From assembly GCF_030866825.1 (NCBI RefSeq), contig NZ_CP133020.1, positions 1,798,001-1,862,000 of the forward strand: a stretch of 64,000 nt of DNA, in the 5' to 3' direction. This document shows positions 1 through 7,726 of the stretch, piece by piece. Source of the stretch: Rathayibacter sp. SW19. Lineage in GTDB: Bacteria; Actinomycetota; Actinomycetes; Actinomycetales; Microbacteriaceae. Each line of letters opens with the position of its first letter. Positions within the stretch are counted from its first letter, which is position 1. The position numbers were made by a program, and so were the translations under genes. Under the pieces are notes generated by a model. The model searched no databases. It saw nothing but the letters and a program-made list of their open reading frames with translations, and was not told the origin of the DNA.

Positions 1-1
1 C

Positions 2-424
2 GGCCTGAAGGTGCTCGACGAGAACGGCAAACTCGTCACGGTGACCATGGGCTCATACGGAATCGGCGTCACACGCATCCTCGCGATCATCGCGGAGGAG
101 AACAACGACGCTAAGGGCTTGATCTGGCCGGCATCTGTCGCGCCGTTCGACGTGCATGTGATTGCGACGGGCAAGGATCCGGCGATCTATGAGGCCGCGG
201 AATCGATCGTCGCTGACATCGAGCGCAGCGGCCGTGATGTTCTGTTCGACGACCGGCCGAAAGTGTCACCGGGCGTGAAATTCGGTGACGCAGAGCTGAT
301 CGGTGTGCCGGTCATCGTCATTGCAGGTCGCGGCGTGGCAGAGGGTCTCGTCGAGCTGTGGGATCGTCGAACGGGAGAACGCACACAGGTTCCGATCACC
401 GATATCGCGACGCGCCTGGCATGA
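2..424 (+). CDS. proS: Prolyl-tRNA synthetase, C-terminal part (5' end outside window)
   Basis: Cytoplasmic class II aminoacyl-tRNA synthetase that charges tRNA-Pro. Only the last 140 residues are present. They begin just before class II motif 3 (MGSYGIGVTR), which binds ATP, and continue into the HGTP-type anticodon-binding domain (starting near WPASVAPFDVHVI). The frame is open to the window edge, so the gene is truncated by the window, not broken. It is followed after 84 bp by nusA, the usual actinobacterial neighbour, but without rimP between them. Confidence 0.93.
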   Translation, partial: GLKVLDENGKLVTVTMGSYGIGVTRILAIIAEENNDAKGLIWPASVAPFDVHVIATGKDPAIYEAAESIVADIERSGRDVLFDDRPKVSPGVKFGDAELIGVPVIVIAGRGVAEGLVELWDRRTGERTQVPITDIATRLA

Positions 425-508
425 CGCAAAGCCCCGCTGTCGGGTACGGTAGAAGACTGACCCGTCACGGAGGTGAGCGGGCAATTATCTGAATAGAGGA
501 GGCCGGCT

Positions 509-1519
509 GTGGACATCGACCTCAGTGTCTTGCGTTTGATGGAGCGAGAGCGGGAGATCCCGTTCGACGAACTCGCCCAGATTATCGAGCAGGCCATTTT
601 GACCGCATACCTGAAGCACACCGATCAGGCGGAACACCACCACGGCCATGCGACGGAACCGGTACCAGCCCGCGTGCACCTCGACCGCAAGACCGGCCAC
701 GTTTCTGTTTTTGTTCCTGAATACGACGACGAGGGCGCCATCATCGGCGAGTCGGAAGAAGACCCTCGCGACTTCGGCCGTATCGCGGCCTTCGCCGCGA
801 AGCAGGTCATCAACCAGCGGATGCGCGACATTCAGGATGAGGCTGTGCTTGGCGAGTTCCGCGGGCGCGAAGGCGACATCGTCGCGGGCGTCATCCAGCA
901 GGGGCCTAACCCGCGGATGATCCACGTGGATCTCGGCAGTGTCGAGGCGATCCTGCCGCCGGAGGAGCAGGTTCCGGGAGAGGATTACGCACACGGCTCC
1001 CGCATTCGCGTCTATGTCACCAGCGTGGCAAAGGGGCTCAAGGGTCCGCAGATCACTGTGTCCCGTACGCATCCGGCGTTGGTCCGTAAGTTGTTCGCAC
1101 TCGAGGTTCCTGAGATCGCCAGCGGCGTCGTGGAGATCGTGTCGCTCGCCCGCGAAGCGGGACATCGGACCAAGATCGCGGTGCGTGCGACCCAGCCGGG
1201 AATCAACGCGAAGGGTGCGTGCATCGGCGAACTCGGGCAGCGCGTGCGCTCCGTCACGGCCGAGTTGAACAACGAGAAGATCGACATCGTCGACTACTCG
1301 CCGGATCTTGCGACGTTCGTTGCAAGTGCGCTGTCGCCGGCCAAGGTGACAAAGGCGTTCGTCATCGACGAATCGCTCAAGGCCGTGCGTGCGCTAGTGC
1401 CCGACTACCAGTTGTCGCTAGCGATCGGCAAAGAGGGCCAGAACGCCCGACTCGCCGCGAAGCTGACGGGCGCGAAAATCGACATCCAGCCGGACTCTGT
1501 ACTCGACCAGGACTCGTGA
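509..1519 (+). CDS. nusA: Transcription termination/antitermination factor NusA
   Basis: RNA polymerase-associated factor for pausing, termination and rRNA antitermination. The 336 aa protein has the N-terminal polymerase-binding domain (about 1-125), an S1 domain (REGDIVAGVIQQG region) and two KH domains, the second containing AIGKEGQNARLAAKLTGAKI. It lacks the C-terminal acidic repeats of E. coli NusA, as is usual in actinobacteria. The GTG start at 509 is set by AGAGGAGG at 495-502. The last codons (DIQPDSVLDQD) are duplicated 98 bp downstream with their own TGA, so the present end, DQDS, looks like a rearranged tail (see the repeat at 1469-1612). Confidence 0.95.
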   Translation: MDIDLSVLRLMEREREIPFDELAQIIEQAILTAYLKHTDQAEHHHGHATEPVPARVHLDRKTGHVSVFVPEYDDEGAIIGESEEDPRDFGRIAAFAAKQVINQRMRDIQDEAVLGEFRGREGDIVAGVIQQGPNPRMIHVDLGSVEAILPPEEQVPGEDYAHGSRIRVYVTSVAKGLKGPQITVSRTHPALVRKLFALEVPEIASGVVEIVSLAREAGHRTKIAVRATQPGINAKGACIGELGQRVRSVTAELNNEKIDIVDYSPDLATFVASALSPAKVTKAFVIDESLKAVRALVPDYQLSLAIGKEGQNARLAAKLTGAKIDIQPDSVLDQDS

Positions 1520-1612
1520 TGTCGATTTTCGCGCCGAGCGGGAGACGCGCCAGCGTCGAGCTCTCGGTTGAATGTTGGGACATCCAGCCGGACTCTGTAC
1601 TCGACCAGGACT
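1469..1612. repeat. Duplicated nusA 3' end: 34-bp direct repeat plus 17-bp inverted repeat
   Basis: The 34 bp at 1481-1514, which encode DIQPDSVLDQD and the first bases of the end of nusA, recur perfectly at 1579-1612, where the copy is followed by TGA. Between them, 1519-1535 is the perfect reverse complement of 1469-1485 (17 bp), overlapping the first copy. A mixed direct plus inverted duplication of this kind suggests a template-switching event that moved the original stop downstream. In RNA the inverted pair could form a 17-bp stem with a 33-nt loop across the nusA stop codon. Confidence 0.9.
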
Positions 1613-1627
1613 GACCGCGCGAGCGGG

Positions 1628-1691
1628 CTGCGCTAGTTTCGGCGTCGTGGGCCACTTCAACTGGCGCATGACGCGTGCTGTGGCGCAGGCG
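1628..1691 (+). repeat. 64-bp REP-like dispersed element, copy A
   Basis: This segment lies in the 223-bp non-coding gap between nusA and ylxR. It aligns without gaps over 64 bp to the reverse complement of 5463-5526, at roughly 70% identity by eye. The best-conserved parts are the blocks CAACTGGCGCA and GTGGCGCAGGCG. Nothing else recognisable lies in the gap between 1613 and the ylxR ribosome-binding site. Confidence 0.6.
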
Positions 1692-1742
1692 CCGCGGAAG
1701 AGCACAGGGCGGCGGCAGGAGCTGCCAACCGGAGGGGGTAAG

Positions 1743-2021
1743 ATGGAAGCCGTTAGAACGTGCATTGGGTGCCGTTCGCGCGCTTCCCGGTCCTCACTTC
1801 TGAGGGTTGTAGCCCGGGGCTCAGAACTCGTGGTGGATGAATCCGCCACCTTGCCTGGGCGAGGTGCGTGGCTGCATCCGAGAATCGAGTGCTATCGGAA
1901 AGCCGTGCAGCGCCGAGCCTTCGGGCGGGCACTGCGGACAACCGCAACACTCGAAACGACCGCGCTTGAAACAGTATTACTAGAGAACAGGCTGAACGGC
2001 ACAGTGGCATCAAATGAGTGA
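1743..2021 (+). CDS. ylxR: YlxR family RNA-binding protein (DUF448)
   Basis: A small basic protein (92 aa) of the YlxR family, conserved between nusA and infB and thought to bind RNA. The family signature RTCIGCRSR is at residues 5-13, and GRGAWLHP further on is also typical. The ATG at 1743 is preceded by a strong GGAGGGGG at 1731-1738. An upstream in-frame start at 1572 would drag in the duplicated nusA tail and has no ribosome-binding site. After the stop, AATGAG recurs with exact 14-bp spacing (2013, 2027, 2041), the first copy overlapping the last codons. Confidence 0.9.
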   Translation: MEAVRTCIGCRSRASRSSLLRVVARGSELVVDESATLPGRGAWLHPRIECYRKAVQRRAFGRALRTTATLETTALETVLLENRLNGTVASNE

Positions 2022-2104
2022 CAACTAATGAGCGGCTCGAAATGAGTCCCGTCCAGAACTAACGGTCTGCCCTTTTCCGGGGTCAGGCCCGGAAGAGGAG
2101 AATT

Positions 2105-4900
2105 GTGGCTGCAAAACCACGCGTACACGAAGTCGCAAGCGAGTTCGGCGTCGACAGCAAGGTCGCCCTGGCGAAACTCAAGGAATTGGGTGAGTTCGTC
2201 AAGGGCCCGTCGTCGAGCATTGAACCTCCGGTTGCCCGAAAACTGAGGGCTGCCCTCGAGGCCGACGGCGCAAAGGCGTCGGCGGCACAAGCCGCCGCGG
2301 CGCCGGTCGCCACCGCAGTCAAGACGGCTGCGAAGGCGACAGCCTCGGCTCCGGATGCGGCGAAGCCCGCGTCGTCCGGCGCGCCGACACCGTCATCAGC
2401 AGGCAGAGTCCCCGTTCCCGGTGCCCGACAGGCGGAGAAGGCGGCAGCATCCGTTGCGGCGCCCGCGGTGAAAGCCGAGGCGAAGCCTGCCACCGTGGCG
2501 GCAGAAGCCGCGCCGGCCGCAACGCACGAGCCGCAGGGCGAGCACAAGGTCGCTCCGGCCGTGCACCCCGGCGCATCCGCACCGCACCCTGGCACGCCCC
2601 GCCCAGGTAACAATCCGTTCGCGAGTTCACAAGGCATGGGGCAGCGCCCAGCCGGTGTGCCCCGACCGGGCAACAACCCGTTTGCGAGTTCGCAAGGCAT
2701 GGGGCAGCGGCCGACCCCGGGCAACATCCCACGCCCGGCCGCCCCGCGTCCAGGTTCACCGCGCCCCGGTTCACCCCGCCCGGCCGGTGCCGGACGCCCC
2801 GGTGCCCCGCGTACCGGTGGCCCCGGTGGCGCACGCACCGGCGGCGGTTTCCAGCGCCCCGGCGGCGCAGGCGGCGCCGGTGCCGGCGGCTTCCAGCGCC
2901 CTGGCGGCGGCTTCGGCGGCCCGCGCCCATCCGGTGGTGGCGGCCGCGGTCGTGGCCCAGGCGGCGGCACTGCCGGTGCATTCGGTCGCGGCGGCGGCAA
3001 GAGCCGTGCCCGCAAGTCGAAGCGTACGAAGCGGCAAGAGTTCGAGCTGCGCGAGGCGCCGTCGCTCGGCGGCGTGAGTGTTCCGCGCGGCGACGGGAGC
3101 ACCATTGTGCGGTTGCGCCGCGGCGCATCCATTTCGGACTTCGCGGACAAGATCGATGCGAGCCCGGGCAACCTGGTGACCGTGCTGTTCCACCTCGGTG
3201 AGATGGCAACGGCGACCGAGTCTCTCGATGAGGCGACGTTCGGCATCCTGGGTGAAGAGCTGGGCTACAAGATCCAGATCGTGTCCCCGGAGGACGAGGA
3301 CAAAGAGCTGCTCGAAGGCTTCGACATCGACCTCGAGGCAGAACTCGACGAGGAAACCGATGAGGACCTCGAGGTCCGCCCGCCGGTTGTCACCGTCATG
3401 GGCCACGTCGATCATGGTAAGACGCGTCTTCTCGACGCGATCCGGCACGCCAACGTGGTCTCGGGCGAGGCCGGCGGCATCACCCAGCACATCGGTGCCT
3501 ACCAGGTGGTCGCGGAGCACGACGGTCGCGACCGTGCCATTACCTTCATCGACACCCCTGGTCACGAGGCGTTCACCGCCATGCGTGCTCGTGGTGCGCA
3601 GGTGACGGACATCGCGATCCTCGTGGTCGCGGCCGACGACGGCATCATGCCGCAGACGATTGAGGCGCTTAACCACGCTCAGGCAGCGGCCGTGCCGATC
3701 GTGGTGGCCGTGAACAAGATCGACAAGCCTGACGCCAACCCAGCCAAGGTGCGCCAGCAGCTGACTGAATTCGGCCTGGTCGCCGAGGAGTATGGCGGCG
3801 ACGTCATGTTCGTCGACGTGTCTGCTCGTGAGAATATCGGCATCACCGAGCTTCTGGATGCCGTGCTGCTGACAGCGGATGCCGGGCTCGACTTGCGCGC
3901 TAATCCAAACAAGGATGCCCGCGGCGTCGCGATCGAGGCGAAGCTCGACAAGGGTCGTGGTGCTGTTGCAACCGTGCTGATCCAGTCCGGAACGTTGCAC
4001 GTCGGTGACTCGATCGTCGCAGGAACGGCCTATGGCCGCGTCCGCGCGATGATGGACGAGAACGGCGACCCGGTGGAAGCGGCACTCCCGTCCCGCCCGG
4101 TGCAGGTGCAGGGTCTGTCCAGTGTTCCGCGAGCCGGCGACACGTTCCTCGTCACCGACGAGGACCGCACTGCCCGCCAGATCGCCGAGAAGCGCGAAGC
4201 CGCAGAGCGCAATGCACAGTTGGCGAAGGCCCGCAAGCGTATTTCGCTCGAGGACTTCACGCGTGCGCTTGAAGAGGGCAAGGTCGAGTCGCTGAACCTG
4301 ATCATCAAGGGTGACGTTTCCGGTGCCGTCGAGGCGCTGGAGGAGTCGCTGATGAAGATTGAGGTGGACGACAGCGTTCAGCTGCGGATCATTCACCGCG
4401 GTGTCGGCGCGATCACCGAGTCGGACGTCAACCTCGCAACGATCGATAACGCGATCATCGTCGGGTTCAATGTTCGCCCCGACCCGAAGGCGCGCGAGCG
4501 TGCCGCTCGTGAGGGTGTGGACATCCGTTTCTACTCGGTCATCTACAACGCGATCGACGAGATCGAGAACTCGCTCAAGGGCATGCTCAAGCCAGAGTTC
4601 GAAGAGGTGCAGTCCGGTGTCGCGGAGATCCGCGAGATCTTCCGCTCCTCCAAGTTCGGCAACATCGCCGGAGTCGTGGTGCGTAGCGGTACGATCACGC
4701 GCAATGCCAAGGCACGCGTCATCCGTGATGGCGTCGTCGTCGGCGACAACCTTGTGATCGAGTCTCTGCGTCGGTTCAAGGATGACGTCACCGAGGTGCG
4801 CACGGACTTCGAAGCCGGTATCGGCCTCGGCAAGTTCAACGACATCCAGATCGGTGACGAGATCGAGACGATCGAAATGCGGGAGAAGCCGCGCTCGTAA
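2105..4900 (+). CDS. infB: Translation initiation factor IF-2
   Basis: GTPase that places initiator tRNA on the 30S subunit and promotes subunit joining. The 931 aa protein has an N-terminal IF2_N module (about 1-55) and a long Ala/Pro then Pro/Gly/Arg-rich linker. A second IF2_N-like module starts near residue 320, followed by the G domain with G1 GHVDHGKT at 433-440, G3 DTPGH at 483-487 and G4 NKID at 537-540, then domains II-IV. The GTG start at 2105 follows GAAGAGGAG. The linker carries two exact copies of PRPGNNPFASSQGMGQRP in a 21-residue period. Confidence 0.97.
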   Translation: MAAKPRVHEVASEFGVDSKVALAKLKELGEFVKGPSSSIEPPVARKLRAALEADGAKASAAQAAAAPVATAVKTAAKATASAPDAAKPASSGAPTPSSAGRVPVPGARQAEKAAASVAAPAVKAEAKPATVAAEAAPAATHEPQGEHKVAPAVHPGASAPHPGTPRPGNNPFASSQGMGQRPAGVPRPGNNPFASSQGMGQRPTPGNIPRPAAPRPGSPRPGSPRPAGAGRPGAPRTGGPGGARTGGGFQRPGGAGGAGAGGFQRPGGGFGGPRPSGGGGRGRGPGGGTAGAFGRGGGKSRARKSKRTKRQEFELREAPSLGGVSVPRGDGSTIVRLRRGASISDFADKIDASPGNLVTVLFHLGEMATATESLDEATFGILGEELGYKIQIVSPEDEDKELLEGFDIDLEAELDEETDEDLEVRPPVVTVMGHVDHGKTRLLDAIRHANVVSGEAGGITQHIGAYQVVAEHDGRDRAITFIDTPGHEAFTAMRARGAQVTDIAILVVAADDGIMPQTIEALNHAQAAAVPIVVAVNKIDKPDANPAKVRQQLTEFGLVAEEYGGDVMFVDVSARENIGITELLDAVLLTADAGLDLRANPNKDARGVAIEAKLDKGRGAVATVLIQSGTLHVGDSIVAGTAYGRVRAMMDENGDPVEAALPSRPVQVQGLSSVPRAGDTFLVTDEDRTARQIAEKREAAERNAQLAKARKRISLEDFTRALEEGKVESLNLIIKGDVSGAVEALEESLMKIEVDDSVQLRIIHRGVGAITESDVNLATIDNAIIVGFNVRPDPKARERAAREGVDIRFYSVIYNAIDEIENSLKGMLKPEFEEVQSGVAEIREIFRSSKFGNIAGVVVRSGTITRNAKARVIRDGVVVGDNLVIESLRRFKDDVTEVRTDFEAGIGLGKFNDIQIGDEIETIEMREKPRS
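2597..2713 (+). repeat. 63-bp-period repeat coding for the IF-2 linker
   Basis: Two copies of an 18-residue segment (2597-2650 and 2660-2713) within infB encode the same peptide, PRPGNNPFASSQGMGQRP, with some synonymous differences. The repeat lies in the disordered, Gly/Pro-rich linker upstream of the G domain, where length variation is tolerated. Confidence 0.85.
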
Positions 4901-4975
4901 TCGAACCCGTGCCGGCCCTTGGTCATCCGAGGGTCGGCACGTTCGATCGCACGCCTGCGAGGAGAGAAGGAACTC

Positions 4976-5437
4976 ATGGCAGATCCGGCACGGGCGAGAA
5001 AACTCGCCGACAGAATCAAGGTGATCATCGCCAAGCGCCTCGAGCGGGGGTTGCGCGACCCGAGAATGGGCTTCGCCACGATCACGGACGTGCAGGTGAC
5101 CGGCGACCTGCAGCACGCGAGCGTGTTCTACACGGTGTACGGCACAGAGGAAGAACGCAACGACACGGCTGCGGCGTTGAAGGCTGCAACCGGTATGCTG
5201 CGCAGTGAGGTCGGCAAGAACATCACAGCGCGGCTCACGCCGAGCCTGGAGTTCTTCCTCGATGCGATCCCGGAGAACGCCGCGCAGATCGAAGGCCTGC
5301 TACGCCAGGCACGAGACCGCGATGCAGAAGTGGCCGGGATCGCCGCAACGGCAGAATACGCCGGCGACGAAGACCCGTACGTGAAGCCGCGCGAGCTCGA
5401 CGACGAGGACAACGAGCTCGGCGACCTCGGTCGCTGA
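4976..5437 (+). CDS. rbfA: 30S ribosome-binding factor A
   Basis: Binds the 30S subunit during late 16S rRNA maturation and cold adaptation. The 153 aa protein has the KH-like RbfA fold (RARKLADRIKVIIAKRLERG; DPRMGFATITDVQVTGDLQ) and an acidic C-terminal tail typical of actinobacteria. The ATG at 4976 follows GGAGAGAAGG. It closes the nusA-ylxR-infB-rbfA operon. The last two codons and stop (GGT CGC TGA) are the first bases of a dispersed repeat at 5429-5452, so the end of the protein appears to be set by that repeat. Confidence 0.95.
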   Translation: MADPARARKLADRIKVIIAKRLERGLRDPRMGFATITDVQVTGDLQHASVFYTVYGTEEERNDTAAALKAATGMLRSEVGKNITARLTPSLEFFLDAIPENAAQIEGLLRQARDRDAEVAGIAATAEYAGDEDPYVKPRELDDEDNELGDLGR

Positions 5438-5452
5438 GCGCAGTCGAAGCGC
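5429..5452 (+). repeat. Dispersed repeat family 1 (GGTCnCTGAGC...CGAAG), copy at rbfA stop
   Basis: The sequence begins GGTCGCTGAGCGCAGTCGAA. The TGA inside it (5435-5437) is the rbfA stop codon. Related copies are at 5541-5564, 8486-8509 (reverse), 49276-49299 and 62036-62058, with a degenerate inverted copy near 49220-49248. All other copies lie between genes. Confidence 0.8.
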
Positions 5453-5462
5453 GGCAGGGCGT

Positions 5463-5526
5463 CGCCTGCGCCACCTGTAGCGCCGTGCGCCAGTTGTAGT
5501 GGCGCACAACGCACGAGTTGGCGCAG
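5463..5526 (-). repeat. 64-bp REP-like dispersed element, copy B
   Basis: The reverse complement aligns gap-free to 1628-1691. It contains the internal hairpin GCGCCA...TGGCGC around TTGTAG, and its outer ends TGCGCCA/TGGCGCA are also complementary. It sits between rbfA and the convergent J-domain/NERD gene, flanked by two copies of dispersed repeat family 1. Confidence 0.6.
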
Positions 5527-5540
5527 CGTGGGACCCACCC

Positions 5541-5564
5541 GGTCACTGAGCGCAGCCGAAGCGC
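5541..5564 (+). repeat. Dispersed repeat family 1, second copy after rbfA
   Basis: The sequence begins GGTCACTGAGCGCAGCCGAA and differs from the copy at 5429 at two positions. It ends 10 bp before the stop codon of the convergent gene at 5575. Confidence 0.75.
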
Positions 5565-5574
5565 CGCCTCGTCC

Positions 5575-6519
5575 CTAAACGAAGCGGATGCCGTTCTGCA
5601 GCCGGGTGCGCACCTCGAACAACTCGTTTCCATCCGGCCGCGGCGTCTTGGGCACGCCCATGCGCATGAGCGCAGCGACGAACGATTGCTTCGTGAGCAC
5701 CAGCTGCGCCTTCTGGCTCTTGCCGACGATCGTGAATGAATCATCTGTTGCGTCGTCTGGGACGACAACGACCGCCACGCCGACGCGCACTCCGGTCGCC
5801 TTGCCGAGGGCGCGCGCGTCGGCCGCCAGTGAGCGAAGCGGCTGCCCGTCGACACCGTCGCCGGTCAGCTCACCGCGTCGAACGGTCACGCGCCCGCCCC
5901 AGTCCTCCGATTGAACGGCGAACAGGCCTGTCGGCCCCAGCACGACGTGGTCGATCTTCTGGCCGGGTCGACCGCCGGGCACCGCAACGTCGTGCCAAAC
6001 CGTGTAGCCGATGCCGAGCGTCGTCAGCGACCGTGCCGTCGCCTCCTCAGCAAGGGCATCCGCCAATGCATGCCGGATCTCGCGGGGTGCGCTGCGCACG
6101 AGCGCCGGATCGTACGGGTCGGCGATCGGAACTCCGCGTCCAACCCATTCGCGCATCAGCGTGAGGAAGTGCTCGCGACGCCAACCGCCCGGATGCCCGT
6201 AGGTGCGGGCGTGCGGCCGCGAATCCTGTCGTGGAGGCCGATGCGCAGGGGTCTCCCAGACGTGGGTGCCCGAATCGGTGGATGCGGTCTGCCACGTTGC
6301 GCCGGAGGAACGGCCCCGGTCGTATTCGGCGCGGCTCTGCGATGTGCCGATGCGCTGCCAGGCGAGCTGCACAGCATGGAATGCCGTGGCCGTGCCACCG
6401 GCATCAGGATGCGTCGCCCGCAGCGCACGGCGATACGCACGTTTGAGCTCTTCCTGGCTGACGGATGCGGCGACCCCCAGCACCTCATACGGTGAGGCGG
6501 AGAGGGGACTTTCGGGCAT
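5575..6519 (-). CDS. J-domain / NERD-domain fusion protein
   Basis: A 314 aa protein. Residues 8-70 are a DnaJ-like J domain with an intact HPD triad at 37-39, expected to stimulate an Hsp70. Residues about 175-300 resemble the nuclease-related NERD domain (GQKIDHVVLGPTGLFAV). At the position of the usual D-x-K of NERD nucleases (FVID.K.) this protein reads VQSEDW, so the catalytic lysine appears to be missing. A proline/arginine-rich linker joins the two halves. No zinc-finger or substrate-binding DnaJ domains are present. Its substrate and role are unknown. Confidence 0.75.
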   Translation of the reverse strand: MPESPLSASPYEVLGVAASVSQEELKRAYRRALRATHPDAGGTATAFHAVQLAWQRIGTSQSRAEYDRGRSSGATWQTASTDSGTHVWETPAHRPPRQDSRPHARTYGHPGGWRREHFLTLMREWVGRGVPIADPYDPALVRSAPREIRHALADALAEEATARSLTTLGIGYTVWHDVAVPGGRPGQKIDHVVLGPTGLFAVQSEDWGGRVTVRRGELTGDGVDGQPLRSLAADARALGKATGVRVGVAVVVVPDDATDDSFTIVGKSQKAQLVLTKQSFVAALMRMGVPKTPRPDGNELFEVRTRLQNGIRFV

Positions 6520-6653
6520 TCGGGTTATTCACTTTCGCGTTGCGGCAATCGGTGGTCGTTCTTCGAGAATAGCGATTGCACGCTGCAAGCATGCTCAGCC
6601 TCCGGTTGACACTCGCTGAGTGACGTCCGCAACCATCGACGGGCAGTCCGGCG

Positions 6654-7532
6654 CTAGTGACCGGGCAGGACGTAGCCGCCCTGCGCCTGCACTGCGAGAC
6701 CGTCGGCGAGAAGTCCGTCCAACGCGCGGGCGCGCTGTGTTGCATCCGCCCACAATGACTCGATCTCAGCGTCAGTAAGGGGACGATGGGTGGCACGCAG
6801 CTCGCGCATGATCAGGCCTCGCACGTGCCGGTCGCTGCCCTCGTACTTCTTCTGAACGACCTTGCGGGGTCCGCGATACTCCGGATAGCCGGCCGCACGC
6901 CAGGCACAGACAATCTGCAGCGGGCATATGTCGCAGCGCGGGGTGCGTGCGACACAGATGACCGCGCCGAGCTCCATCATTCCGGCGTTGAAGGTGCGGG
7001 CATCCGCATCGTCGTGGGGGAGCAGCGCGCTCATTGCCGACAAGTCGCGGCGCGCATTGGGCGGTGCTGGTTCGCCCTGCCCGTCGATCGCGCGAGCGAT
7101 GACCCTGCGGATGTTGGTGTCGACGACCGGATGCCGCCTGCCGTACGCGAAGACGGCGACAGCTCGTGCGGTGTAGTCGCCGACGCCCGGCAACTCCAGA
7201 AGCGCGTCGATGTCGCTCGGTACGGCGCCGCCGTGGTGCTCGACGATCGCGACTGCGCAGGCGTGCAGCCACAGAGCGCGGCGCGGGTAGCCGAGCGACG
7301 CCCAGGCGCGCAGGGCCTCGCTGGGCGGCTCCGCGGCGAGGCTGGCGGGTGTCGGCCAGCGTTCGAGCCACTCGGTCAGACGGGGGATCACCCGGCTGAC
7401 AGGCGTCTGCTGGAGCATGAACTCGCTGACCAGCGTGCCCCAGGCGCTGAAACCAGGACGACGCCACGGGAGGTCGCGCGCGTTCTCGCGGAACCACGTG
7501 ATCACCATGCCCTGCATTGAAGACGCCGGCAC
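6654..7532 (-). CDS. mutY: A/G-specific adenine glycosylase MutY
   Basis: Base-excision repair enzyme that removes adenine mispaired with 8-oxoguanine. Visible features are RDLPWR near the N-terminus, the catalytic-Glu helix SEFMLQQTPVSRV, the helix-hairpin-helix LPGVGDYTARAV followed by VVDTNIRRV (catalytic Asp), and the 4Fe-4S ligands in CVARTPRCDICPLQIVC, spacing C-x6-C-x2-C-x5-C. The start is uncertain: GTG at 7532 gives the usual short N-terminus (292 aa); ATG 7517 and GTG 7637 are also in frame and none has a good ribosome-binding site. Confidence 0.9.
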   Translation of the reverse strand: MPASSMQGMVITWFRENARDLPWRRPGFSAWGTLVSEFMLQQTPVSRVIPRLTEWLERWPTPASLAAEPPSEALRAWASLGYPRRALWLHACAVAIVEHHGGAVPSDIDALLELPGVGDYTARAVAVFAYGRRHPVVDTNIRRVIARAIDGQGEPAPPNARRDLSAMSALLPHDDADARTFNAGMMELGAVICVARTPRCDICPLQIVCAWRAAGYPEYRGPRKVVQKKYEGSDRHVRGLIMRELRATHRPLTDAEIESLWADATQRARALDGLLADGLAVQAQGGYVLPGH

Positions 7533-7726
7533 GGCGAGCGCACTCGCGCCTGTTGCCTGCGAGGAGCGGCCACGCTGCGTCCCAGTAGCGACGCCGGCGG
7601 CCACCGCGGCGGGGTAAGGGTCTTCCGCAACAGGCACAGAGCAAGCGTATGCGCTCTCAAGTTCACGCGATGGCGTCGAACTGGTGTCACAGCACAGGTA
7701 CGGCCGAAGCGGAATAGGCTCACAGT

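Noticed and set aside
1219..1614. nusA extended or frameshifted into the second copy of its tail
   Set aside because: The second copy lies in another frame; the nusA frame itself is intact and complete at 1519, so the copy is a duplication and not a sequencing frameshift.
2771..5116. Long open frame on the minus strand opposite infB (over 700 codons)
   Set aside because: It is the antisense shadow of a GC-rich gene, has no ribosome-binding site or recognisable domain, and the plus-strand IF-2 frame is certain.
5438..5574. Small RNA or tRNA in the gap after rbfA
   Set aside because: The gap is explained by two family 1 repeats and one REP-like element; no cloverleaf or conserved RNA could be drawn.
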